Shown here one piece after another: positions 1 to 7,953 of a stretch of DNA of 9,116 nucleotides. This DNA comes from Flavobacteriaceae bacterium (GTDB lineage Bacteria > Bacteroidota > Bacteroidia > Flavobacteriales > Flavobacteriaceae): NCBI GenBank assembly GCA_013214425.1, contig JABSPN010000104.1, positions 1-9,116 on the forward strand. The letters are read 5' to 3'. Position 1 is the stretch's first letter. Each line of letters begins with the position of its first letter. A model generated the notes under the pieces. The model searched no databases, was not told the DNA's origin, and was given only the letters and a program-made list of their open reading frames with translations. The position numbers and the translations under genes are program-made.

Positions 1-2
1 CA

Positions 3-101
3 AGTGAGCGTTTTTCCTTTCAGGCACGTGATCACATGTTTTATCAAACGGAAAATTTCCTAAATTGGAACACATCATTTCAGCAACAGAATTGCCGTTA
101 A
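3..101 (+). CDS. Possible 3' end of a gene cut by the window edge, unknown function
   Basis: A reading frame is open from the first bases and ends at a TAA at 99-101, giving 32 residues that begin SERFSFQARDHM and end FQQQNCR. The stretch has a visibly higher GC content than the AT-rich DNA that follows, and the composition changes about where this frame stops, which is the main argument for coding. I do not recognise a family. The call is weak because the minus strand is also open from about 120 down to 1, with a possible ATG-ATG start at 78-73 giving a peptide beginning MMCSNLGNF. Either strand, or neither, could be the real gene. The sequence left of the window would settle it. Confidence 0.33.
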   Translation, partial: SERFSFQARDHMFYQTENFLNWNTSFQQQNCR

Positions 102-232
102 AAAAAATATTTCTATGATACTATCCTATTTATAATTTTAAGAATAATCTCAGAGAAAAGTATCGAGACAAATAAGAATTAAAACTAAAATACAATACTC
201 TTTCATGTTCATAAACAGGTAATTGAGTTTAA

Positions 233-353
233 AAAATGATCGTAAATTAAAACCAATATACAAATCATGAACCCTGAACTAATTACAGGCTTTTGACACC
301 ATCAAAAAATCACAAATCACAGTGTGCATCGCTACATAAAATGATCGTAAATT
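233..353. repeat. Pair of 16-nt direct repeats (AAAATGATCGTAAATT)
   Basis: The exact 16-mer AAAATGATCGTAAATT occurs at 233-248 and again at 338-353, with starts 105 bases apart. Both copies are in the same orientation, with no homology beyond one or two flanking bases. The core ATGATCGT holds a short GATC palindrome. The second copy ends about 24 bases before the putative -7 element of the channel gene, so a regulator-binding role is conceivable. A leftover of local duplication, or chance in AT-rich DNA, is also possible. The identity is directly visible; the function is unknown. Confidence 0.5.
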
Positions 354-376
354 CAATAAACTACATAATTTATTAG

Positions 377-384
377 TATATTTA
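377..384 (+). promoter_or_regulatory. Weak Bacteroidota-type -7 promoter element
   Basis: TATATTTA matches the Bacteroidota -7 consensus TAnnTTTG except for the last base. It lies 27 bases before the ATG at 412. No clear TTTG/TTG -33 element sits about 19 bases upstream, so this is only a candidate in DNA where such matches are common. Confidence 0.22.
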
Positions 385-411
385 CTCTTACAGCAATTTT
401 ATTCGAAATAT

Positions 412-2106
412 ATGAGAACAGCATTATATTTTATTTGCTCCTGCCTAATCACAGTTTCCTTAATGGCTCAGAATATAGACACTATATCCGGCGATAATCC
501 AACCAGACTCATTCAAAAAAAATCATTCATTAAAGCACCAGTCCTTTTTGATTCCGATACACTTTTTTTTGTTAAAAGTACGAAAGGTGCTTATCCTGTT
601 GGTCTACGATCTGAGCAGATTTCAGAACGTATCGCCTTAGTCTCAAAAACTTACAACCCCTATCTGGATAGTTTAACTATCAAAGACACCAACGGATTTA
701 TTGCCATCGAACACAATACCAATTTAATTTTTACGGTAACAGAAGCTGATGCTGCGATTGAAGGTAGTACCATGAAATCAATTGCTGAGGATCGCAAAGC
801 AATAGTGGAACGTTTTTTAACAAAAAAAGACCCCTTATCAACTTTAGGATGGTTAAAGCGTATTGGTCTTTTTTCACTATCATTACTGCTTATCTATTTT
901 TTAATCCGTCTCATCAACAGGATGTTTAGAAGGATTACAAATCGACTGTCAAAAATTGAACGTAAATTTCTGAATCGAAACGGAAGCCTGCTGCGTTATT
1001 TTTTACCTGGAAATTCCAACAACATTTTTGTTTTTTTAGTCACTGTTTTTCGTATCATTCTGATTCTCTTTTTATTATTCATTTGCGCTCCCTTTTTATT
1101 CAGTTTTTTTCCATTTTCTGAAAATATCGTTCAAAAATTTTATGAGTTCATCGAGACACCTATTAAATATGTATTGATGGGAATTATCAATTTCATCCCC
1201 TCACTCTTCTTCATTATAATCATTGGTATAACGGCACGTTATTTCGCTCGTGTCATCAATGTAATTACTGCGGATATTGAAAAGGGTAAACTGGAACTGA
1301 ATAAATTTCATAAAGACTGGGCAAGACCAACCGGTAAATTATTAAATTTGTTAATTTACGCTTTGGCTTTGGTCCTGATTTTTCCTTATTTACCCGGATC
1401 CGGATCATCGGCATTTCAGGGAGTTTCTATCTTTATTGGAGCGATCATATCTTTTGGTTCATCATCGGCAATTGCAAATATTATAGCTGGAATTGTCATT
1501 ACCTACATGCGCCCTTTTCAAATTGGAGACCGAGTTAAAATCGATCATATTGTTGGAGATGTGATCGAGAAAACAATTTTAGTAACACATTTGAGAACAA
1601 CAAAGAATGAAGATGTTACCATTCCCAATGCTAATATTTTAGTAGGTAATATCATCAATTATTCCAGTAGAGATATTGGAAACATTATAGTGCACACAAC
1701 CATAACTCTGGGCTATGACGTACCTTGGAAAACTGCTAATGAATTACTGATTAAAGCCGCCAGTCGAGCTCCCTATCTACTTAAAGATCCAATTCCATTT
1801 GTGCTCCAAACAAGTTTGGATGATTTTTACGTTTCCTATGAGTTAAATGCCTATACGGAGGAATTTAAGAAATTACCCCTTATTTATTCAGAAATACACA
1901 AAAATATTCTTGACGTATTTGATGAGGCAGGTATTGAAATTTTATCACCTGGATACATCGCAGCAAGGGATGGAAGCCCAACAACTATACCAAGTCAAAT
2001 CACGAAAGATATGAAAAGTCCATTGGGTAAATTAATTGATCACCTGATGGGGAAAAATCAACACATTCAAATTAAGAAATCAGATCCTAATAAAGAAACT
2101 GATTAA
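412..2106 (+). CDS. MscS-family mechanosensitive ion channel with exported N-terminal domain
   Basis: This 564-residue protein is a small-conductance mechanosensitive channel of the MscS superfamily. Such channels open under membrane tension after hypo-osmotic shock and let solutes out across the inner membrane. Residues 1-19 form a signal peptide with a probable cut at LMA/QN. Residues about 20-140 form a soluble, presumably periplasmic, domain. Hydrophobic segments lie near 150-168, 204-233, 250-278 and 308-326. The pore helix spans about 338-366, with the small-residue GSSSAIANIIAG stretch at 349-360. It is followed by RPFQIGDRV (367-375) and the beta domain containing IPNANILVGNIINYS (404-418), both hallmark MscS motifs. 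The C-terminal domain ends with SPGYIAARDG (512-521), typical of long MscS homologues, followed by a charged tail. It is about twice the length of E. coli MscS (286 residues) because of the added N-terminal domain and membrane helices. The ATG at 412 is chosen because it gives a complete signal peptide. No Shine-Dalgarno is visible. The family call is firm; gating properties and ion preference cannot be read from sequence. Confidence 0.95.
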   Translation: MRTALYFICSCLITVSLMAQNIDTISGDNPTRLIQKKSFIKAPVLFDSDTLFFVKSTKGAYPVGLRSEQISERIALVSKTYNPYLDSLTIKDTNGFIAIEHNTNLIFTVTEADAAIEGSTMKSIAEDRKAIVERFLTKKDPLSTLGWLKRIGLFSLSLLLIYFLIRLINRMFRRITNRLSKIERKFLNRNGSLLRYFLPGNSNNIFVFLVTVFRIILILFLLFICAPFLFSFFPFSENIVQKFYEFIETPIKYVLMGIINFIPSLFFIIIIGITARYFARVINVITADIEKGKLELNKFHKDWARPTGKLLNLLIYALALVLIFPYLPGSGSSAFQGVSIFIGAIISFGSSSAIANIIAGIVITYMRPFQIGDRVKIDHIVGDVIEKTILVTHLRTTKNEDVTIPNANILVGNIINYSSRDIGNIIVHTTITLGYDVPWKTANELLIKAASRAPYLLKDPIPFVLQTSLDDFYVSYELNAYTEEFKKLPLIYSEIHKNILDVFDEAGIEILSPGYIAARDGSPTTIPSQITKDMKSPLGKLIDHLMGKNQHIQIKKSDPNKETD

Positions 2107-2227
2107 CTTTTTTGTTTATTCAAATATAATAACAGATGGAATAACGATAGCGTTTTAACATTATTGCTACCAATAAACCCAATACATATTGATGCGTAAT
2201 GTTCCAACTTTTAAAATATTTTACATT

Positions 2228-3757
2228 ATGAAAACACTAGTATTCAGTATTCTACTATTGCCCAGCCTTTTGATTGCAGACACCTTTTTCATCACTCAAA
2301 ATGGAACTGGACTTATGGATGGCTCTAGTTGGGAAAATGCAGCATCCGGAAATGACCTCCAAAATATGATTAATAGTGCTCTAAGCGGAGATGAAATATG
2401 GGTAGCCTGTGGCACCTATGTTCCGACATTGGGTACTGATCGCTCCATCTCATTTTCAATGCGAAATGGTATTATTATTTATGGCGGATTTCAAGGAACT
2501 GAATTGAATATTAATGAGCGAAATTTTAGTTGTGGCCCTTGCAGTGAACTCAGTGGTGAAATAGGTATACCAGGAATTAGCGACAACAGTTATACTGTGA
2601 TCTATAATGAACAGCTTACTAATACGGCCATTTTAGATGGCTTTGTGATTCGAGATGGGAATGATGATCGGAATCCTACAAGTGATGGAAATGGCTTGGG
2701 AGGTGGGGTTTATAACCACGGCTATGGCAGTACTGGATTTTGTCATCCAGAAATTAGAAACTGTATTTTTTTTAATAATAGAGCCTCTTGGGGAGGCGGT
2801 GCTTTCAATAACGGCTATAACAACGGACATACTCAACCAACCTATATCAACTGTATCTTCTACCAAAATCATGCTTACAGAGAGGCAGGCGCTATGGACA
2901 GTTATGGTGTAGGAGGAACAGCAAGCCCTACAATTTACAACTCAATATTCTATGAGAATACATCCGCTACTAATGTAGGAGCAATGTATGTATGGGGCGG
3001 TAATACTGGTGGAAATGCGCATCCAACGTTGATTAACTGTATTTTTTCAAATAATGCTGCTTTAAACGGATATGGTGGTGCCTTCATTGCTGATAGTCAA
3101 GATGAAACCGGTGGGGCTTCCTCTGGATCCTGCACGATAACCCTTCAAAACTGTATTATTCGCAATAATTCTTCTACAACAATAGCACCTCAGTTTTATG
3201 TCCGGGGTACAAATTCTCAAGTTTTAGCCACCTATTCTAATATCGAACTAAGCGCACAAAATAGTCCCCACACTATTTCAGGATCGGGTACTGGAAACAT
3301 TGATACTAACCCCCTATTCCTGAATATTAGCAATGCACTGGGTGTCGACGGTTGTTGGATGACAAACGACGATGGCTTACAGCTAACATTAGGATCTACA
3401 AGTATAGATTCAGGTACAAATATTGGTACTCATACTTCAGATATTTTGGGCTTAGAACGCATTGTAGACGGAACAGTAGATATGGGGCCTTATGAATATC
3501 AAAGTACTTTAAGCACTTCAAGCTTTACGACAAAGAAGCCGTCAATTTATCCCAATCCCGTTCGGGATATATTACATATTGAAAGTAGTACAAATACGGC
3601 TCATAATATTTCTATAACAAGTATACTAGGAGTCATATTAGAAGAATTTACATTCGCGTCATGTTCTCTGGGTTGTGACATTGATATCCATCACTTGAAC
3701 AGCGGTCTTTATGTAATACAAGTTAATGACTTTACCTATAAAATCTACAAATATTAA
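2228..3757 (+). CDS. T9SS-secreted right-handed parallel beta-helix protein (choice-of-anchor Q-like)
   Basis: This is a cell-surface or secreted protein, 509 residues from the ATG at 2228. The frame stays open back to a TTG at 2189 and an ATG at 2192, but the start at 2228 gives a canonical signal peptide, MKTLVFSILLLPSLLIA, with a probable cut before DTFF. The N-terminal part (about 24-113) has the DGSSWENA, SGDEIWVACGTYVPT, IIIYGGFQGTE and LSGEIG motifs found at the front of many Bacteroidota beta-helix proteins. About five helix coils follow, each of the form PT-x-x-NCIFxxN then a glycine-rich turn, at about 174, 204, 234, 266 and 304. Residues 394-425 (DSGTNIG through DMGPYEYQ) match the choice-of-anchor Q pattern. 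The tail from about 438 (PSIYPNPVRDILHIES) to the end (LNSGLYVIQV, KIYKY) is a T9SS type A sorting domain, which directs export through the outer membrane and is normally cleaved off. The helix may bind or cleave polysaccharide or act in adhesion; I see no defined catalytic motif. It lies 14 bp before the lipase gene and is probably cotranscribed with it. Confidence 0.9.
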   Translation: MKTLVFSILLLPSLLIADTFFITQNGTGLMDGSSWENAASGNDLQNMINSALSGDEIWVACGTYVPTLGTDRSISFSMRNGIIIYGGFQGTELNINERNFSCGPCSELSGEIGIPGISDNSYTVIYNEQLTNTAILDGFVIRDGNDDRNPTSDGNGLGGGVYNHGYGSTGFCHPEIRNCIFFNNRASWGGGAFNNGYNNGHTQPTYINCIFYQNHAYREAGAMDSYGVGGTASPTIYNSIFYENTSATNVGAMYVWGGNTGGNAHPTLINCIFSNNAALNGYGGAFIADSQDETGGASSGSCTITLQNCIIRNNSSTTIAPQFYVRGTNSQVLATYSNIELSAQNSPHTISGSGTGNIDTNPLFLNISNALGVDGCWMTNDDGLQLTLGSTSIDSGTNIGTHTSDILGLERIVDGTVDMGPYEYQSTLSTSSFTTKKPSIYPNPVRDILHIESSTNTAHNISITSILGVILEEFTFASCSLGCDIDIHHLNSGLYVIQVNDFTYKIYKY

Positions 3758-3771
3758 AATGTAAACTAATC

Positions 3772-4863
3772 ATGATAAAGCCGATAGTCAATACATTCCT
3801 AACGCTATTATTACCGGTTATTATTTATGGGCAAGAAGCCCCCATAAAACCTGGTTTTAATGTAGCTGAATATCGTGAACTACTAAAAATTTCAACCCGA
3901 CAAGGAGACTCATTGTACAATAATGAATTACCTGCTCCTGCATTTTTTCAACGTAACTATCGCTCTTCTGTAATGGGTTTAGACAACCGCTGGGAATTAT
4001 GGTTAAGTAAACAAAAAACAGCTGCAATAAGCATTCGAGGAACCACTCTAAAAGTTGAAAGTTGGGTAGAAAATTTTTTTGCTGCCATGATTCCTGCAAG
4101 TGGTTCCTTAAAATTAAATGATGAACTCCAATATCACTATTCGCTTAGTGAAGACCCCAGAGCTGCAGTTCATATAGGTTGGCTAATTGGAGCACTGACA
4201 TTATTTGAGGACATGCAAACTAAAATTGATTGGTGTATTCAAAATGACATTAAAGATTTTTATATCATTGGGCACAGCCAGGGTGGAGCAATTGCGTATT
4301 TAATAACGTCTCTTTTTAATACCCTGAAAAAACAAAACCCGGAAATTTATGGAAAAATAAGAGTCAAAACATATGCGAGTGCTGCTCCAAAACCAGGGAA
4401 TTTATATTATGCTTACGCCTATGAAAAATTAACTCAAATGGGGTGGGCTTTTAATGTTGTCAACTCTGCAGATTGGGTTCCAGAGGGTCCTTTTTCAATA
4501 CAAACGACATCTGATTTTAATTCGTTAAATCCTTTTTTATACATCGATGAGGAAATCAAAAAGATGTCATTTTCAAAACGTATCGTATTGAAATATGCGT
4601 TCAATCAGTTGAATAAACCAACACGCAAAGCCAATAGAAAATTCAACAAATACCTTGGGAAAATAATGAGTAAACAAATTATGAAATATTATCCTGAATT
4701 TGAACCTCCTATTTTTGTGGGAAGCACGAACTATGTCCGTGTGGGAAACACAATTGTTTTGTATGCAAATTCAAGCTATTTCGAGGAATTCCCAAACAAA
4801 GATGGCGAGCTATGGCAACACCACAAATTTGAGGCATATTTCTATCTACTAGACAGATTGTGA
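3772..4863 (+). CDS. Exported lipase-like alpha/beta hydrolase (class 3 lipase family)
   Basis: This 363-residue protein is predicted to hydrolyse ester bonds, probably of lipids. Residues 1-20 are a signal peptide with a probable cut at IYG/QE. The fold is recognised by the AISIRGTT strand (85-92), where RGT sits at the usual oxyanion-hole position. The nucleophile elbow is IIGHSQGGA (165-173), making Ser169 the likely nucleophile. A strand leading to NSADWVPEGP (231-240) gives Asp234 as the likely acid. His350 or His351 in WQHHKFEAY near the C-terminus is the likely base. The order and spacing of this triad fit class 3 (fungal-type) lipases. A basic segment around 265-305, rich in Lys and Arg, separates the acid from the histidine and may form a lid or membrane-contact region, which is inference. 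No T9SS tail is present, so it should be periplasmic or leave by another route. It starts 14 bp after the beta-helix gene, implying cotranscription. Substrate is not predictable. Confidence 0.88.
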   Translation: MIKPIVNTFLTLLLPVIIYGQEAPIKPGFNVAEYRELLKISTRQGDSLYNNELPAPAFFQRNYRSSVMGLDNRWELWLSKQKTAAISIRGTTLKVESWVENFFAAMIPASGSLKLNDELQYHYSLSEDPRAAVHIGWLIGALTLFEDMQTKIDWCIQNDIKDFYIIGHSQGGAIAYLITSLFNTLKKQNPEIYGKIRVKTYASAAPKPGNLYYAYAYEKLTQMGWAFNVVNSADWVPEGPFSIQTTSDFNSLNPFLYIDEEIKKMSFSKRIVLKYAFNQLNKPTRKANRKFNKYLGKIMSKQIMKYYPEFEPPIFVGSTNYVRVGNTIVLYANSSYFEEFPNKDGELWQHHKFEAYFYLLDRL

Positions 4864-4987
4864 GATTCATTATTAAACCATAAAAATCATACTTAAAAAA
4901 AAACAAATATCGTTTAGCTCTAAGAACAAATTTCAAATCTGGGATATTTTCTGAATCAAATGTACTCTTCATCTAGTCGATAATTTG

Positions 4988-4995
4988 TATCTTAG
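4988..4995 (+). promoter_or_regulatory. Weak -7 promoter-like element before the AsmA-family gene
   Basis: TATCTTAG fits TAnnTTTG at five of the six fixed positions and lies 51 bases before the ATG at 5047. The 183-base gap between the lipase and this gene is large enough for a promoter. I see no good -33 TTG at the expected distance, and no terminator hairpin after the lipase, so the assignment is tentative. Confidence 0.2.
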
Positions 4996-5046
4996 TCTGT
5001 AGTTTTTTCATCAAAACTTATAACACCAAACCATTGCATCACTACA

Positions 5047-7953
5047 ATGAAGAGACTAAATTTAAAAAAAATACTACGAGCTTTATTTTTCACACTCTTT
5101 TTCCTGCTATTGTTGGTCTTAATCTTACCTATAGTTTTTGAAGATAAAATTGTTAGTGAAGTTAAAAAAGCAATGAATGATAACATTACTACTTCCTTAG
5201 ATTTTGAATCCTCACAAATTTCAATTTTTAAAAATTTTCCTACGCTAACCATTACTTTTCAAAATATTAGTCTCGCAGGAGCTAAACCCTTTACAAAGAA
5301 ACCCCTTATGAAAGCTGGCGAACTGGGTTTTGGTATTCATATAACCAAGTTACTATTTAATCAGGAAGTGTCTATCACTAAGACTTTTTTAAAAGATGCA
5401 GAAGTATATCTTTTAAAGGATAATATGGGTAAAACCAACTATACCATCTTAAAAGATAGTAAAGCTTTTGAAGAGCCAAAAACTACTGATGATAATGAGT
5501 TTAATATCAATTTTCATAAACTAAAAATAAAAAACAGTTCTTTTGTTTACAGAGATGAAACAAGTGGAATAACCATTCAATCAAAAGGACTCAAGTTTCG
5601 TGCAGAAACCGAACTCGAGCAAGACAAATTAGAATTAGGATCGATCATGAAGGTGGATAGTCTTGACATCATGTATGATAAAATTGACTACCTGAAAGGG
5701 AAAAAATTTGTAAGCACATCAACTACGGTATACGATACAAAGAATTTATCCATAAATCTTGATGAGAATACAGTGACGATAAATGATTTGAATTTGCAGT
5801 TTGATGGTAACTTTAATTTGTTTGAAAACGGGCTTGCTTATCATTTTACCTTTAATTGCGAAGACTCATCGCTGGCAGATGTTATCAGTGCATTACCCCC
5901 AAAATACTTAAATTGGGTAAGTGGAATGAAAAAAATTGATGGTAAGGTTCATGCGAAGCTCACAATAGATGGCTTTTCAGGTGTGGTTCCTGAATCATTT
6001 CGCAAAGACCGAATGGCAATTCAAGTTGATTTGAAAAGAGCAAATCTCGCCCATTCGCAATCAGACTATTATCTCGAAGATGTAAACTTTGATCTAACAG
6101 GGATCCTCATTGAAAATCACATGGATTTAAATGTGGAAAATTTCCAATTTAAAATTAATGATCATTTGAGTTCTGGAAATTTAATTTTGAAAGGAAATCG
6201 CAACAATTTCTACTTGAAATCAAAACTGAATGCATCGTTAAATTTAACCGATCTCAATACCGCACTTCAATTACCTGACTTGTCTTTCCAAGGAGAATTA
6301 GATACTAATTGGGAAATAGAGGGTACATATCATCCAGCATCTTCAAAATTTCCAAAAGCAAATGGCAATTTTGAATTGCGTAATGGAGCAATCACACTAG
6401 CTCATTATCCTGATCCCATCGAATCAATTGATGTGGAAGGTACACTTTCAAACAATAGTAATGATTTTTCAACTGCTGAGCTTCGCTTGGAGAACTTTAA
6501 TTTCCAATTCAAGAAGAACCCTTTCAATGCAAAGCTTTTTATGAAAGACTTTAACGATCCAAGATACGCCATTGAATGTAAAGGATTTCTTGACTTTACT
6601 GCACTTCAAGACATGATCGACCTCCCCCTTATGTTCAATTCGGGACAAATGAAAGCAGATTTTAATCTAGCTGGAAAACTACACACGAACACAGAAATAC
6701 CTCAACATAAAGGCTCACTTCTTTTAACGAATGTCGAACTGCAGCCCAGCGATTTAAAAAGAGCCATTCAAATTAAAAAAGGTAATTTTTTATTTCTCAA
6801 TAAAAAAATGGCCTTTACCGATTTTGAATTAAACTATGCCAATTCAAATGTGATACTAAATGGCTATTTTGAAAATTACTTAGACTTTTTGTTATACAAT
6901 AATGGCATTCTCAAAGGAAACATGCAATTGGAATCGAATCGTATTTCAATAGCTGAATTACTCCCAAGGCAAAAAGCTTTACAACCCAAAAACTTACCTT
7001 TAGAAGCGCCTAAAAACCCAGCAGATGAAGCTCCTAATGGTGTCCTCCAAGTTCCCGATTATTTTGATCTATCGCTTGAGGTGAAAATCGACACAATTCA
7101 ATATAATACGCTTGAAATAAACAACCTAAAAGGATTAGTGGCGGTGAAAGATCAAACACTACTTCTCAAAAACAGCCGCTTAGAAATGGTAGACGGTAAC
7201 GCAAAGTTGGACGGATTTTACAAACCCATAGATTACTACAAAGCCATGTTCTCAATGGATTTAAAAGCAGACTACTTAAACATCAAAAAAGGTTTTAACG
7301 CTATTATTTTGTTCCAAGAGTTAATGCCCGCTGCTGAAAAAGCAGCAGGTTTCATTTCGGTCGATTATAATTTGGCTGGCTCATTGAACCGAGAAATGTT
7401 ACCTGAAATGTCAAGCCTAAAAGGGAAGGGATATATTGCAGTAGACAGCATCCAATTTGACAATTATAAATTGTTTAGTACACTTTCAAGAAAATCAGGA
7501 TTTAATGTTTTGGACAATCCTAAAATTTCAGAAATTAAGATTTATTCAGAAATTGGCGATAATGTCTTAGAAATCGAACGTTTTAAATATCGTGTGAAAC
7601 ATATTCGCTTACGAACTGAAGGTCAAGTATCTTTTGATGGTGACCTCGGTTTAAAAATGCGAATCGGCATTCCTCCTTTTGGTCTCATTGGAATTCCTGT
7701 AGTTGTAAAAGGTACTCATGAAAACTTTAAAATTAAACTTGGAAAACGCACTCCCGATTTAAAATCTGTTGATACGATTAATGGATCATTTTCTGACGAT
7801 GATTTGTTAAGAATCAAAATGCTTCGCGATTCTATTCAACCCAACATGACAATTCAAGAAGTTGATGCCATGCAAAAAAGAATTCAAGAAATGAATTTAG
7901 ATTCATTGCTATTAAAACAAACAGATACTCTCCAAACACCGCGACAGAACTAA
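5047..7953 (+). CDS. AsmA-family envelope protein (AsmA/TamB-like bridge protein)
   Basis: This 968-residue protein belongs to the AsmA-like group, whose E. coli members (AsmA, TamB, YhdP, YdbH) are anchored in the inner membrane and span the periplasm as long beta-sheet grooves. Members are linked to phospholipid transport to, and assembly of, the outer membrane. Residues 1-10 are basic, and 11-30 form one membrane anchor (LRALFFTLFFLLLLVLILPI). The next part, IVSEVKKAMNDNITTSLDF then SIFKNFPTLTITFQNISLAG to about 78, is the classic AsmA N-terminal signature. The body consists of short beta strands with LKxxGN-like turns and no catalytic motif. A proline-rich linker at about 640-672 divides it. 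The C-terminal AsmA-like region runs from about 673 to 900 and includes GLKMRIGIPPFGLIGIPVVVKG at 868-889. The last 55 or so residues (914-968) are acidic, then helical and Gln-rich, and may form a short coiled coil. Start choice: the ATG at 5047 directly precedes the basic-hydrophobic anchor. The family assignment is secure; the transported molecule is unknown. Confidence 0.9.
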   Translation: MKRLNLKKILRALFFTLFFLLLLVLILPIVFEDKIVSEVKKAMNDNITTSLDFESSQISIFKNFPTLTITFQNISLAGAKPFTKKPLMKAGELGFGIHITKLLFNQEVSITKTFLKDAEVYLLKDNMGKTNYTILKDSKAFEEPKTTDDNEFNINFHKLKIKNSSFVYRDETSGITIQSKGLKFRAETELEQDKLELGSIMKVDSLDIMYDKIDYLKGKKFVSTSTTVYDTKNLSINLDENTVTINDLNLQFDGNFNLFENGLAYHFTFNCEDSSLADVISALPPKYLNWVSGMKKIDGKVHAKLTIDGFSGVVPESFRKDRMAIQVDLKRANLAHSQSDYYLEDVNFDLTGILIENHMDLNVENFQFKINDHLSSGNLILKGNRNNFYLKSKLNASLNLTDLNTALQLPDLSFQGELDTNWEIEGTYHPASSKFPKANGNFELRNGAITLAHYPDPIESIDVEGTLSNNSNDFSTAELRLENFNFQFKKNPFNAKLFMKDFNDPRYAIECKGFLDFTALQDMIDLPLMFNSGQMKADFNLAGKLHTNTEIPQHKGSLLLTNVELQPSDLKRAIQIKKGNFLFLNKKMAFTDFELNYANSNVILNGYFENYLDFLLYNNGILKGNMQLESNRISIAELLPRQKALQPKNLPLEAPKNPADEAPNGVLQVPDYFDLSLEVKIDTIQYNTLEINNLKGLVAVKDQTLLLKNSRLEMVDGNAKLDGFYKPIDYYKAMFSMDLKADYLNIKKGFNAIILFQELMPAAEKAAGFISVDYNLAGSLNREMLPEMSSLKGKGYIAVDSIQFDNYKLFSTLSRKSGFNVLDNPKISEIKIYSEIGDNVLEIERFKYRVKHIRLRTEGQVSFDGDLGLKMRIGIPPFGLIGIPVVVKGTHENFKIKLGKRTPDLKSVDTINGSFSDDDLLRIKMLRDSIQPNMTIQEVDAMQKRIQEMNLDSLLLKQTDTLQTPRQN

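Larger units (their letters stand above)
102..411. other. AT-rich intergenic region upstream of the MscS-family gene
   Basis: These 310 bases are strongly AT-rich with frequent stop codons in all frames and no protein-like open frame. I see no tRNA, no recognisable structured RNA or riboswitch, and no strong hairpin followed by a T run. The only notable contents are a 16-nt direct repeat (copies at 233-248 and 338-353) and a weak Bacteroidota-type -7 element at 377-384. The region most likely holds the promoter of the downstream channel gene. Confidence 0.6.

Noticed and set aside
293..298. TTGACA matching the classical sigma-70 -35 box
   Set aside because: No TATAAT-like element lies 16-18 bases downstream, and Bacteroidota promoters use a different consensus.
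563..570. Runs of eight T in coding sequence (563-570, and another near 2765-2773) as phase-variation tracts
   Set aside because: Both are in frame within intact genes, encode ordinary Phe codons and are short for phase variation; such runs are expected at this AT content.
2633..2912. Overlapping open frames on both strands inside the beta-helix gene (2633-2872 minus, 2655-2912 plus)
   Set aside because: They lie wholly within a well-supported gene, have low-complexity Met/Ile-rich translations and show no domain; they are shadow frames.
3857..4099. Minus-strand open frame inside the lipase gene
   Set aside because: It is antisense to conserved lipase sequence, including the RGT strand, with no recognisable protein features.
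4709..5252. Two minus-strand open frames (4709-4972 and 4992-5252) around the lipase/AsmA gap
   Set aside because: Each overlaps the end or the start of a confident + strand gene. The hydrophobic or basic runs are the complement of AT-rich DNA and of the AsmA anchor codons.
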